The notes under the pieces are model-generated. The model was not told where the DNA came from. It saw nothing but the letters and a program-made list of their open reading frames with translations, and searched no databases. Position numbers and translations under genes: made by a program. A DNA stretch of 32,025 nt from a virus. The number at the start of each line of letters is the position of its first letter. The first letter of the stretch is position 1. This document shows positions 5,461 through 12,508 of this stretch, one piece after another. The stretch is from positions 1 through 32,025 of the IMG/VR virus record IMGVR_UViG_3300027969_003822. One strand, given 5' to 3'.

Positions 5461-6987
5461 TTATAAGTTTAAAATTGAATTAGTGTAGCTTTGACGATAA
5501 AGCTCTGCTGCTGAATTTTTATTTCGTTTTACCCATTCTGTATATTCAGATTTACTCATTTTAATTTGTTCTTCTAACGTTAGGGGTTCTTGAAAATATT
5601 TAACCATTCGGTTTATCGTAATGAATCCAAATCCTCCGCCTATCTGTCTATCAACCGAATTGGCGGCTTTAGTTAATTCTTTTTCCAATGCTTCGGCTTC
5701 TGATATTTGCTTAACAGGGCTAGAGAAATTTTTCCACACTTTAGGTCGTGTAGGATCAGGCCAATAGTAACCATATTTTGAAGAGTTTAATTGAAATTCA
5801 CTTTTATATGGGCTGTAATCATATATTGGATTTCTAACTTGTAGAGCTGTAATCTGCACTGCATCAACTAAATTAGTGGGATCTAAGATCCATTGTTTAG
5901 TTTCTTCATAGGACTCATAAGTTTCATGTGGAAGTCCTGTTATTAAACTAATTAAAATTTTGATGTCTTTGCCCCATAATTCATTTTTCAGTTCTTTTAA
6001 AAGTTGCTTACATTTATCTCCGCCAAGACCTTTGCCAATAGTTCTAGCAGCTTTATCGTGAAACGACTCTACACCAAAATGGCATGCTCGTAGACCCATT
6101 TCTTTTAATAAAGAAATTTGCTCTCTATGATAATATAATAAATCAAGTCTAAGATAACAGGCAAAGTGAATCTTAAATGGCAATGAAGTAAACACTTTAT
6201 GTAGTTCTTTTATTTTTTCATTGCTATCATTAAACGTATCATCACTCAATACATATTGATCAATACCAAATTGCTCATAGTTATAGATTAACTCTTCTGT
6301 CAATACGTCATAGTGTTTGATGAAATCTAATTTTTTCTTACCGTTCAATGGATAAGCACAAAACTTACATTTAAAAATACAACCTCTACCCACTTCTATT
6401 ACCATTGGTTCTTTATGTTCCACACAATCTTCTCGTTGATAGATAATTTGAGAACGACAAAAATCAAACGTTTTGTCTGATACTGATACATCATAAATTA
6501 AAGTATTATTTTCTTTTTTTGTAGGTATAGGTATTGTAGTTTTATTCCGTATGGCTATCATGTAGTCTGTAAATTGTTTTTCACTATACCCTAAAAATAT
6601 AGCATCTACCTTAGGTACATGCTCTAATAAATTTAATCCATTAGGTCCGCCAAATATTATTTGCGTATCTTTATTTAAATTTTTAGTTTGATCAATAATT
6701 TTTAAAATTAAGTCGGCTATGCCACTTTTAGTATTTTGCCAAAATGTTGTGCTAAAAGCAACAGCTATAGTATCACTATCAACGAATTTGTTACATGCTT
6801 TCTCTAATTCATCTAGCGTAAATGAAGTAAACATACTTATTACTTGACAGGTGAATCCTGATTTCCTTACTTCTGTTGCCACACGGTAAGGACCAGCAGT
6901 TTTCATAGAACGGTTGTATTTTTTATGGTTTGGCCAAAATACCAAATCATCAGCAGCAGTATCAGCAAAAATTATAATATTAGACAT
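5461..6987 (-). CDS. B12-binding-type radical SAM enzyme
   Basis: 508 aa. CxxxCxxC at Cys203, Cys207 and Cys210 (GRGCIFKCKFC) is the [4Fe-4S]/SAM-binding motif. The preceding 150 residues (SNIIIFADTAADDL..., IIFGGPNG at about 110-116) have the alpha/beta look of a cobalamin-binding Rossmann domain, but I see no clear DxHxxG B12 ligand, so cobalamin use is doubtful. The SAM barrel continues with YVLSDDTFND and ACHFGVES motifs. The family includes methylthiotransferases, methyltransferases and cyclases; the substrate cannot be told. A TATAAGTA octamer on this strand ends five bases before the ATG, with no ribosome-binding site. Confidence 0.82.
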   Translation of the reverse strand: MSNIIIFADTAADDLVFWPNHKKYNRSMKTAGPYRVATEVRKSGFTCQVISMFTSFTLDELEKACNKFVDSDTIAVAFSTTFWQNTKSGIADLILKIIDQTKNLNKDTQIIFGGPNGLNLLEHVPKVDAIFLGYSEKQFTDYMIAIRNKTTIPIPTKKENNTLIYDVSVSDKTFDFCRSQIIYQREDCVEHKEPMVIEVGRGCIFKCKFCAYPLNGKKKLDFIKHYDVLTEELIYNYEQFGIDQYVLSDDTFNDSNEKIKELHKVFTSLPFKIHFACYLRLDLLYYHREQISLLKEMGLRACHFGVESFHDKAARTIGKGLGGDKCKQLLKELKNELWGKDIKILISLITGLPHETYESYEETKQWILDPTNLVDAVQITALQVRNPIYDYSPYKSEFQLNSSKYGYYWPDPTRPKVWKNFSSPVKQISEAEALEKELTKAANSVDRQIGGGFGFITINRMVKYFQEPLTLEEQIKMSKSEYTEWVKRNKNSAAELYRQSYTNSILNL

Positions 6988-6992
6988 TCTAA

Positions 6993-7000
6993 TACTTATA
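6993..7000 (-). promoter_or_regulatory. Late-type promoter octamer TATAAGTA
   Basis: Minus-strand TATAAGTA ends exactly five bases (TTAGA) before the ATG at 6987. It is a one-base variant of the T4 late octamer. Confidence 0.5.
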
Positions 7001-7032
7001 TGTTAGTATGTTAGTTAAATTAAATGTTATTT

Positions 7033-7108
7033 CCACCCTAAGCTAATCTAGTGAAAGCGCCAGTTTGAAGAGCTGGATAGTCTGGAGCGTAACCAGGAGG
7101 GTGGACCA
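7033..7108 (+). tRNA. tRNA-Phe(GAA)-like with non-canonical elbow
   Basis: A 76-nt cloverleaf: acceptor CCACCCT pairs perfectly with AGGGTGG, then A and encoded CCA. Anticodon stem CCAGT/GCTGG surrounds TTGAAGA (GAA), and the T stem TCTGG/CCAGG forms. However the T loop is AGCGTAA instead of TTCRANY, and the D loop has no GG pair, so the usual D-loop/T-loop elbow contacts are missing on both sides. It may be a diverged functional tRNA, a decoy, or a decaying copy. Confidence 0.55.
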
Positions 7109-7132
7109 ATCAATGGTGACTGTGATAATAGG

Positions 7133-7205
7133 GGTGACCATAGTGTAAAATAGGCACCTAACTCTGTGAAAGTTATAGTCTGAGTGAGACTTCTCAGTGG
7201 TCACC
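7133..7205 (+). tRNA. tRNA-His(GTG)-like with non-canonical T arm
   Basis: G-1 (7133) plus acceptor GTGACCA/TGGTCAC and C73 (7205) is the hallmark arrangement of tRNA-His. Anticodon stem TAACT/AGTTA surrounds CTGTGAA (GTG). The T stem CTGAG/CTCAG closes an 8-nt loop TGAGACTT instead of TTCRANY, and CCT follows instead of CCA. The last 12 bases lie antisense to the 3' end of the HNH gene. Confidence 0.55.
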
Positions 7206-8033
7206 CCTATTGTCATAGTCATCAACTTCACGAACAAGTTGTTCGTAGGTTATTGAAGATTTACTGTGTTTTCTTGAGTTTTTATTCTGTGGCATCAGAT
7301 CGCAATTTACTGGATGACGAATGTAGTATTCATCGTAGTTATTGAGCATAGCTTCACTGACTGATACACGATGATCACGAGACAATCCGTTCATATTTAT
7401 ACCGCGTTTATTATTACCACCGGCATTATAGAACCCAACCCGTGTTAGTTCATTTAAATCGAATAGGTCAGGATAGTGAAACACATTGAACTTGAAGTAA
7501 TATCTGGCCCGGTTTAGTGATTTATGTAAATGTATGTGTTCTTTACAGTAACCTGTTTTATATCTGTTCACGAACTTAATTTTACAATGACGACAAGTGT
7601 TTAGAATGAGTTTAGAGTGAGGTGCGGGTTCTTGTTTAGGCACTCGTCTATCTGCCCAAGTCTTCTTGACTTTTTCGTATAAGGCGTAGTCTCTTTCGTT
7701 GTTGTTATGAGTTGCGCTGCAACTTTGAGAACAGAATGTCAAGTGTCGTTTTTCGTATGATAGTTCCACTGAACACGCTTTGCACTGCTTAGGAGTTGTT
7801 AGATAAACCGTCCTAGAGTATTCTCTTTTACGCTTATGAGCATCAATAGCGCCTTGGTTACCACCACCTTTTTTGCCGCCATTTTTAGCATCAAGAATAA
7901 GTTGAGGGTCACGAGCTGGACCATATTTTAGTTCATAGTCACGAGTATTAGTGCCATGATTTTTTAAATGAATGCCTGATATTTGGCCGTTGAAATCACG
8001 ATGGCATATAGCACAGTTTATTATTTTATACAT
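7194..8033 (-). CDS. HNH homing endonuclease with zinc-finger-like Cys pairs
   Basis: 279 aa. Three Cys-rich knuckles (CAICHRDF near residue 7, CKACSVEL...CSQSC near 84-106, CRHCKIKF...C near 146-165) precede a C-terminal HNH module. The latter has LSRDHRVSVSEA, NCDLMPQNKN and a final K/H-rich stretch (residues about 219-258), giving the D-H ... N ... N pattern of the fold. Free-standing HNH genes of this kind are mobile and cut related phages lacking the gene. The ATG at 8033 lies five bases after ACTAAATA, a weaker match to the late octamer. Its 3' end overlaps the tRNA-His-like gene. Confidence 0.82.
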   Translation of the reverse strand: MYKIINCAICHRDFNGQISGIHLKNHGTNTRDYELKYGPARDPQLILDAKNGGKKGGGNQGAIDAHKRKREYSRTVYLTTPKQCKACSVELSYEKRHLTFCSQSCSATHNNNERDYALYEKVKKTWADRRVPKQEPAPHSKLILNTCRHCKIKFVNRYKTGYCKEHIHLHKSLNRARYYFKFNVFHYPDLFDLNELTRVGFYNAGGNNKRGINMNGLSRDHRVSVSEAMLNNYDEYYIRHPVNCDLMPQNKNSRKHSKSSITYEQLVREVDDYDNRGDH

Positions 8034-8082
8034 ATACTTATTTAGTCTAACTTGTAAGTTCAGTAAGTATTTGTCACCCCAG

Positions 8083-8111
8083 TTGACATTTAATTGAAGT
8101 TCAACTATAAT
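8083..8111 (+). promoter_or_regulatory. Consensus sigma70 promoter
   Basis: TTGACA (8083-8088), 17-bp spacer, TATAAT (8106-8111), about 28 bases upstream of the small gene at 8139. AATAAGTA overlaps its 3' side (8109-8116), so a late-type start could use the same region. Confidence 0.75.
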
Positions 8112-8138
8112 AAGTACTTGTTAATCAAAGGAGCAGTT

Positions 8139-8267
8139 ATGAAAGCGTTTGGATCTAAGCGTTGCTACCACGACTGCCGTGTTGTTCAGGCAGGTAACGG
8201 TAAGAAAATTAAGTTTACCGTTGGCGTGAAGTCACGCAAAAGCGGTCGTAAAATTGAAAAGGAGTAG
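8139..8267 (+). CDS. Small basic phage protein
   Basis: 42 aa, MKAFGSKRCYHDCRVVQAGN..., ending at TAG 8265-8267. Strongly basic, with a C-x3-C pair near the N-terminus; not recognised by name. An AAAGGAG ribosome-binding site and a consensus promoter precede it, and the next gene starts three bases after its stop, so translation is well supported despite the size. The charge suggests nucleic-acid binding, which is inference only. Confidence 0.7.
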   Translation: MKAFGSKRCYHDCRVVQAGNGKKIKFTVGVKSRKSGRKIEKE

Positions 8268-8269
8268 TT

Positions 8270-8479
8270 ATGAAGTCTAAGATGATCGTGCCAACACTAA
8301 ATCCACGAAACCCGTTCGTGATGCTGGCACGTAAAAGAAGTGCGGGAAGTCATGCTAAGCCACACAAGGCTCAGCGTAAGTTAGATAAGCAAAGGGGGTA
8401 TAGCTCAATGGCAGAGCATCCGGCTTTTAACCGGTCGACCACGGATCGTTACCGTGTGCCCCTACCATTATTATATTGA
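8270..8479 (+). CDS. Small basic protein whose frame runs through tRNA-Lys
   Basis: 69 aa. The N-terminal 40 residues (MIVPTLNPRNPFVMLARKRSAGSHAKPHKAQRK) look like a short basic phage protein. AAAGGAG precedes the ATG. The frame has no stop until 8477-8479, so residues 42-66 are encoded inside the tRNA-Lys gene (8394-8467). Either the ancestral stop was lost when the tRNA was acquired, or the gene and tRNA truly overlap. The C-terminal part is therefore probably not conserved. Confidence 0.6.
   Translation: MKSKMIVPTLNPRNPFVMLARKRSAGSHAKPHKAQRKLDKQRGYSSMAEHPAFNRSTTDRYRVPLPLLY
8394..8467 (+). tRNA. tRNA-Lys(TTT)
   Basis: Acceptor GGGGGTA/TGCCCCT, anticodon stem CCGG/CCGG around CTTTTAA (TTT), CCA encoded. 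The T stem CACGG/CCGTG is perfect but its loop is ATCGTTA, unlike the usual TTCRANY. Confidence 0.88.
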
Positions 8480-8550
8480 AGCACATTTAAGTAGGCATGC
8501 CAACGTTTTGCCTTACCGGACAAAACCAGAGTGTGCTTCAATATAATAAT
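8467..8550 (+). repeat. 19-bp perfect inverted repeat bridging two tRNAs
   Basis: Arms 8467-8485 and 8532-8550 are exact reverse complements (ATTATTATATTGAAGCACA). The left arm begins on the last A of tRNA-Lys CCA and the right arm ends one base before tRNA-Arg. The 46-nt interior holds the palindrome GGCATGCC and a second hairpin GTTTTG/CAAAAC. As RNA, the whole spacer folds into one long stem. A role in processing the tRNA pair is plausible, but nothing known to me matches it. Confidence 0.7.
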
Positions 8551-8626
8551 CAGCCTGTAGTGAAATAGGAAATCACATAATTCTTCTAAATTTATATTCC
8601 CTGTTCGAGCCAGGGCGGGCTGACCA
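8551..8626 (+). tRNA. tRNA-Arg(TCT)
   Basis: Acceptor CAGCCTG/CGGGCTG, anticodon loop CTTCTAA (TCT) on an A-T-rich stem, T loop TTCGAGC, CCA encoded. Confidence 0.88.
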
Positions 8627-8650
8627 AATATTCTAAATTTGAACTTTTTG

Positions 8651-8658
8651 TATAAGTA
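8651..8658 (+). promoter_or_regulatory. Late-type promoter octamer TATAAGTA
   Basis: TATAAGTA lies 30 bases upstream of the ATG at 8689, leaving room for a normal leader with ribosome-binding site. Late-type octamers stand before all four endonuclease genes of the window. Confidence 0.5.
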
Positions 8659-8688
8659 CTTGTGTCATACAAGTTAAAGGAAGTTCAA

Positions 8689-9573
8689 ATGATAGAATGT
8701 AAATATTGTAATATCCAATTAGAAAATCATAATTCTGCAGGTGCTCATGCTAGATGGTGTGTTAAAAATCCCAATAGAAAAATTAACAAAGAGCTTCTAC
8801 CAAAACAATGTATAACTTGTGGAAATAATTTTGTAGGTAAAAGAAGAAAAACATGCGGGGTAGAATGTGCCACCACTGTGTCACCTGCTACCAAAAAATT
8901 ATTATCAGCAAAAAGAACAAAGTTTTTGGCCGAGAATCCCAACGAACATCCATGGAAAAAAGAAAATAAACATGTCTCAATTCCCTGTGAAAATGTTAAA
9001 GAATATTTAAAAAATAAGAATATCCAATATGTTTCAGAGTTTCCTCCTCTTTTAGACAGAGGATTTTCTATTGATATTGCTTTTCCACATATTATGGTCG
9101 GGATTGAAATAAATGGCAATCAACATTATGATGCCGAGGGAAAATTAAAACCGTATTATAGTAATAGACATAACTTAATAGAACAAGCTGGTTGGAAGTT
9201 AATAGAAGTACATTATTCGCAGTGTTTTAATGAGAAATCTATAGCACAGTTTCTTAATTTTGACATACCATTTGATAATGAAAAAGTAATAGAATCTTAC
9301 TTTGAGAAAAAAAGAATAAGAGAAATGACCAAAAAAAACACATTACCCAGAGGAGTAAAAATTAAACAAAAAACTTTTAAAAAATGGGAATCAGTAAAAA
9401 ATGATATTTTCAATCATGGCATAGATTTTTCAAAATTTGGTTGGGTAAACAAAGTAGCAATGATTTTATGTATATCTCCACAAAAAATAAATAATTGGAT
9501 GAAACGATATCATCCTGAGTTTTTTGAAAAAGAATGTTTCAAAAGAAAAATCCCCGTTAAATCCAATTCATAA
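8689..9573 (+). CDS. Vsr-like/EDxHD homing endonuclease
   Basis: 294 aa from the ATG preceded by AAAGGAAG; a GTG-like extension upstream lacks support. N-terminal zinc-knuckle motifs (CKYC...H, CITCGNNF...CGVEC) are followed by a PD-(D/E)XK-type core: SIDIAFPHIMVGIEINGNQHYD (about residues 126-147) then NLIEQAGWKLIEVHYSQC. E-I-N-G-x-Q-H is typical of the very-short-patch-repair-like EDxHD homing endonucleases such as I-Bth0305I. A C-terminal helix-turn-helix-like segment (VAMILCISPQKINNWMKR) may bind DNA. It lies between tRNA-Arg and a CAT tRNA, so the tRNA array is probably its insertion target. Confidence 0.78.
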   Translation: MIECKYCNIQLENHNSAGAHARWCVKNPNRKINKELLPKQCITCGNNFVGKRRKTCGVECATTVSPATKKLLSAKRTKFLAENPNEHPWKKENKHVSIPCENVKEYLKNKNIQYVSEFPPLLDRGFSIDIAFPHIMVGIEINGNQHYDAEGKLKPYYSNRHNLIEQAGWKLIEVHYSQCFNEKSIAQFLNFDIPFDNEKVIESYFEKKRIREMTKKNTLPRGVKIKQKTFKKWESVKNDIFNHGIDFSKFGWVNKVAMILCISPQKINNWMKRYHPEFFEKECFKRKIPVKSNS

Positions 9574-9582
9574 AAACACCAT

Positions 9583-9659
9583 GGTGATGTAGCTCAGTTG
9601 GTTAGAGCGGGTGACTCATATTCACAAGGTCGGTGGTTCGAATCCACTCTTCACCACCA
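9583..9659 (+). tRNA. tRNA-Met/Ile2(CAT)
   Basis: Anticodon loop CTCATAT (CAT) on a GTGA/TCAC stem, D arm GCTC/GAGC, T loop TTCGAAT, CCA encoded; acceptor GGTGATG/CTTCACC has one mismatch. This is the second CAT tRNA of the window, so one of the two may be the lysidine-modified Ile type. Confidence 0.88.
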
Positions 9660-9671
9660 GATAAAATTGCT

Positions 9672-9679
9672 CATAAATA
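9672..9679 (+). promoter_or_regulatory. Late-type promoter octamer CATAAATA
   Basis: One base from TATAAATA and ending exactly five bases before the ATG at 9685. No ribosome-binding site fits in between. Confidence 0.5.
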
Positions 9680-9684
9680 AAGCT

Positions 9685-10617
9685 ATGCGATTATATGAAA
9701 TAACACAAAATGTAAATGAAGCTATCAATTTTACTAGATATATTGATGACGCCGAGAATGCCATGAAAAAAGGTATTATAAAGGCATGTGCTGAGTTGCC
9801 TAAAGTAATAATCACTCCTGAAATGCAAGCTGATATAGATGAAACAGCAACATTGAGGTCAGTTAAGGAAGCTCTTGATTTTCCAGAATTAGTAAAGCAA
9901 AATTGTGCAGATGAATTAAAAAAGTTAGCAGTAAATAAAATGAAAGTGCCTTTATCCGATGTTATCTTTGAACAATTGGAAGATGCCAATGGTGAGGCGT
10001 ATGGATTGGAAGTTAGATTGAATATTGCGTATATTAATGGAATAGTCAAGCCCATTTGGGCTAAATGGATATATGAGATAGGATCCAATAGTGCTAAACC
10101 AATTAATTATACAAAAACTGCTAAAAAAGTTATAAATCGCTTTACAAAAAATTTATCTACTGCCAAGATGCCTATACTTGAAAATTGTGCCAGTACATTC
10201 ATACATGAAATGGTTCATGCTCAACAACATGCTGTACAAGCAACTAAGGGCATATCAGCTGATAACACAGACTATAGAAGCTATATTAAGACACCAGAAG
10301 TACCCAATAAAGAAGCATTCAAAGCTATGGTAGACACACCTGGTGCTCTTGATGATCCTGAAAACTATAGAATATTTCGAGCTAGTCCACAAGAAATGAC
10401 AGCGTTTGCAAATCAAGCCGCAGCAAAGTTTATCAAAGATAATAAATTAAATGTGCCAGGTGCTAAAGCTGACTCAGCCACAATGGCAAAATTACAAAAC
10501 TATCTTGGCGATTATTTTAGAGATAGAGATAACTATCAAGAACATACTCTACTAAAAAGATACGGAACTTTAGTATACAAAGCAGTTGCTGATTATCTTA
10601 ATCGCAATGCTGATTAA
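9685..10617 (+). CDS. HExxH zinc metallopeptidase-like protein
   Basis: 310 aa. FIHEMVHAQQHA contains HExxH (about residues 174-178), the zinc-binding and catalytic motif of gluzincin/metzincin-type peptidases. Downstream acidic residues, for instance in SPQEMTAFANQAA, could give the third ligand. The rest is unrecognised. The start is set by the octamer five bases upstream; an in-frame ATG at 9598 lies inside the CAT tRNA and is rejected. The N-terminus MRLYEITQN is short and leader-like, as in the proteins at 595 and 4758. It may be an injected or host-acting protease; target unknown. Confidence 0.65.
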   Translation: MRLYEITQNVNEAINFTRYIDDAENAMKKGIIKACAELPKVIITPEMQADIDETATLRSVKEALDFPELVKQNCADELKKLAVNKMKVPLSDVIFEQLEDANGEAYGLEVRLNIAYINGIVKPIWAKWIYEIGSNSAKPINYTKTAKKVINRFTKNLSTAKMPILENCASTFIHEMVHAQQHAVQATKGISADNTDYRSYIKTPEVPNKEAFKAMVDTPGALDDPENYRIFRASPQEMTAFANQAAAKFIKDNKLNVPGAKADSATMAKLQNYLGDYFRDRDNYQEHTLLKRYGTLVYKAVADYLNRNAD

Positions 10618-10658
10618 GCAAACTAAAACACACAATAATACATAAGTCAATACTATGG

Positions 10659-10694
10659 GCAACCAAAAGTAATATTTTGGTTGCGTTTTTATTT
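10659..10694 (+). terminator. Rho-independent terminator
   Basis: Perfect 10-bp stem GCAACCAAAA (10659-10668) with TTTTGGTTGC (10675-10684), followed by GTTTTTATTT. It closes the gene at 9685. The right arm overlaps the -35 of the next promoter. Confidence 0.85.
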
Positions 10695-10709
10695 GACTCA
10701 TGTTATAAT
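10681..10709 (+). promoter_or_regulatory. Extended -10 sigma70 promoter overlapping the terminator
   Basis: TTGCGT (10681-10686), 17-bp spacer, TATAAT (10704-10709) with TGT just upstream (extended -10). It drives the phosphoesterase gene, and its -35 sits in the terminator's right arm. Confidence 0.6.
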
Positions 10710-10732
10710 ATATTTTTATACGGGAGAACAAT

Positions 10733-11335
10733 ATGCCAGCAACATTTTTAGTCAGTGATACTCATTTTGGACACGCAGGTGTATGCCGTTTCATGCGTAA
10801 AGATGGTGAGACCAAGCTTCGTCCATGGGATACCGCAGAGGAAATGGATGAAGAGATGGTTAAGCGTTGGAATGAACGTGTTAAGCCTAGCGACAAAGTA
10901 TACCATCTCGGTGATGTGGTAATTAACCGCAAGGCACTTGGTATTATGCGGCGTCTCAATGGCGACAAGGTTCTTATCCGTGGTAACCATGACATCTTCC
11001 GTGATGACGAATACCGTGAACACTTCCGTGAGCTTCGTGCTTATCATGTACTTAACGGAATGATCCTTAGTCATATTCCACTTCACTCTGCCAGTATGGG
11101 ACGATTTGGAGTTAATATTCACGGACATCTTCATTCTGATCGTGTTATGAAAGCAACAGGATTTGATCACAAGTCTGGTGAGATTGTATATGGTGATGAA
11201 ATTGATACCAGATACCACTGTGTTTGTGTAGAACAAACTGACTTTGCTCCAATTTTGTTTGAAGATGTTATCAAACGCATTGAAGCTGAAGGTGGTGCTA
11301 TTGGCTTTAAAAATGGCAACGGTCCCACAATGTAG
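10733..11335 (+). CDS. Calcineurin-like metallophosphoesterase
   Basis: 200 aa with the full dimetal signature in order: D-x-H (SDTHFGH, Asp9/His11), GD (HLGDVV, Asp61), GNHD (84-87), H114 (LSHIP) and GHxH (HGHLH, 130-134). Members hydrolyse phosphomonoesters or diesters; this compact phage type has no known substrate, with nucleotides or nucleic acid ends as candidates. GGGAG precedes the ATG. Codon use favours CGT and GAC-type codons more than neighbouring genes, like the MoxR gene, which fits strong expression. Confidence 0.9.
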   Translation: MPATFLVSDTHFGHAGVCRFMRKDGETKLRPWDTAEEMDEEMVKRWNERVKPSDKVYHLGDVVINRKALGIMRRLNGDKVLIRGNHDIFRDDEYREHFRELRAYHVLNGMILSHIPLHSASMGRFGVNIHGHLHSDRVMKATGFDHKSGEIVYGDEIDTRYHCVCVEQTDFAPILFEDVIKRIEAEGGAIGFKNGNGPTM

Positions 11336-11336
11336 T

Positions 11337-11344
11337 TATAAATA
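11337..11344 (+). promoter_or_regulatory. Late-type promoter octamer TATAAATA
   Basis: Exact octamer one base after the phosphoesterase stop and exactly five bases before the ATG at 11350. Confidence 0.55.
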
Positions 11345-11349
11345 AAATT

Positions 11350-11970
11350 ATGATTATAACGTGCGGTCCCGTTGGCAATCAACGAACTTTTAACCTAATA
11401 CTTCCAGAAGAAAGAGCTAAAATAGCAGTCCTTATCAGTGGTGGCATAGACAGTGCTATACTGTATTACTTAATGTTGCAGGAAAACAAAAACACAGGAT
11501 ATAGGCATGATATACGACCTATATCTATTATGCGCCAAGAAGGATCTGAGTATTTTAGCAAACTAGTAGTGGCAAATATGAATGAGAAGTTTAACTTAAT
11601 CAAACAAGATGCTATTATAGTTGGAAATCCTTCTTTGCCAGAAGATCAGCAAGTTAAGTCAGGCGTAAATCATGCTTATAACTTAGGGTTTGATCTAACA
11701 TATTGCGGAGTAATTGAACAACAGCCTGAACACATGATAGGATGGGTTCAACCCGAGGCAAAAGAAACTAAAAGATTCAAAACACCGCTAAAAGAGCTAA
11801 ACAAAATACATATAATAGATCTTGTTATACAATGTAAACAAGAGGACTTATTTTACATTACTCATACTTGTAACAAGTTTAAAGTAGGCCGTTGTCACAA
11901 ATGTAATGGCTGTAATGAACGAGCATGGGGATTTTCACAATTAGGGTTACCAGATCCTGGCACTATATAA
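11350..11970 (+). CDS. queC: QueC-like PP-loop enzyme (preQ0 synthase family)
   Basis: 206 aa. The PP-loop SGGIDS (30-35) binds ATP. Four cysteines (Cys174, 182, 185, 188 in THTCNKFKVGRCHKCNGCNERAWGF) form the zinc site and the C-x2-C-x2-C-x2-R signature of QueC, which turns 7-carboxy-7-deazaguanine into preQ0 using ATP and ammonia. The N-terminal half is less typical, so a related amide- or nitrile-forming reaction is possible. Phages use preQ0 pathways to modify guanines in DNA against restriction, but no queD, queE, folE or dpdA homologue is in this window. The 3' end overlaps the convergent gene by eight bases. Confidence 0.72.
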   Translation: MIITCGPVGNQRTFNLILPEERAKIAVLISGGIDSAILYYLMLQENKNTGYRHDIRPISIMRQEGSEYFSKLVVANMNEKFNLIKQDAIIVGNPSLPEDQQVKSGVNHAYNLGFDLTYCGVIEQQPEHMIGWVQPEAKETKRFKTPLKELNKIHIIDLVIQCKQEDLFYITHTCNKFKVGRCHKCNGCNERAWGFSQLGLPDPGTI

Positions 11971-12508
11971 ACAAGTGCTGAAACTTAGCAACTGCGTCAT
12001 CCCACGTGATTGCTTTTGAATAACATCGTAAGCTAAACGCATATCTGCCATTAAATCCTGATGGACGATGAGGTATTTCCGCATTAGTTAAATACGCACC
12101 TGGTAAAGTCGTATAGATTTTAAAGGGATTTTTTTTAGCTACGCAAACTATACGACTACTACCTATCGTATCACCCTCTTCCTTCATCTCATCTACATCT
12201 TCCGGGCGCCAGTATTCCATGACGCCATATCCATTATAAATCCAGTTAATGCCCCATACTCTGCGACCATCAACATGTATGACTCCTGTGTGATTATTTT
12301 TATAAAAGAAATTAACAAAATCCCATTCGATGCCCGACCAATTCAACCACTCTGGTTTAACTAATCCTTTAGGATGATATTGTTTATACAGTGGTTTTTC
12401 ATTACCTACTAATAATTCCGTCTTGCCTTCATCTGAAAGTATTTCATCTAATGGTGGTAAATCTAACTTATACATGTACTCTGGACTTATTGCCATGGCA
12501 TTTTCCAT
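11963..12508 (-). CDS. 2OG-Fe(II) oxygenase-like protein D
   Basis: 181 aa. The iron-binding triad of the double-stranded beta-helix fold is readable: HxD at His78-Val-Asp80 (GVIHVDGRRVWGINWIY), distal His147 (NAEIPHRPSGFNGR) and a basic residue near 155-161 for 2-oxoglutarate. Substrate unknown. It is last of a five-gene minus-strand operon, and its ATG lies inside the end of the SGNH hydrolase gene (22-base overlap). An in-frame ATG at 12496 is an alternative start. Confidence 0.65.
   Translation of the reverse strand: MENAMAISPEYMYKLDLPPLDEILSDEGKTELLVGNEKPLYKQYHPKGLVKPEWLNWSGIEWDFVNFFYKNNHTGVIHVDGRRVWGINWIYNGYGVMEYWRPEDVDEMKEEGDTIGSSRIVCVAKKNPFKIYTTLPGAYLTNAEIPHRPSGFNGRYAFSLRCYSKAITWDDAVAKFQHLFI

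Noticed and set aside
9598-9684. Upstream extension of the HExxH peptidase gene
   Set aside because: The extension starts within a CAT tRNA; the ATG at 9685 has the promoter octamer at the standard five-base distance.
10748-11236. Minus-strand frames of 162 and 77 aa under the phosphoesterase gene
   Set aside because: Shadows of a gene with a complete catalytic motif set; no start signals.
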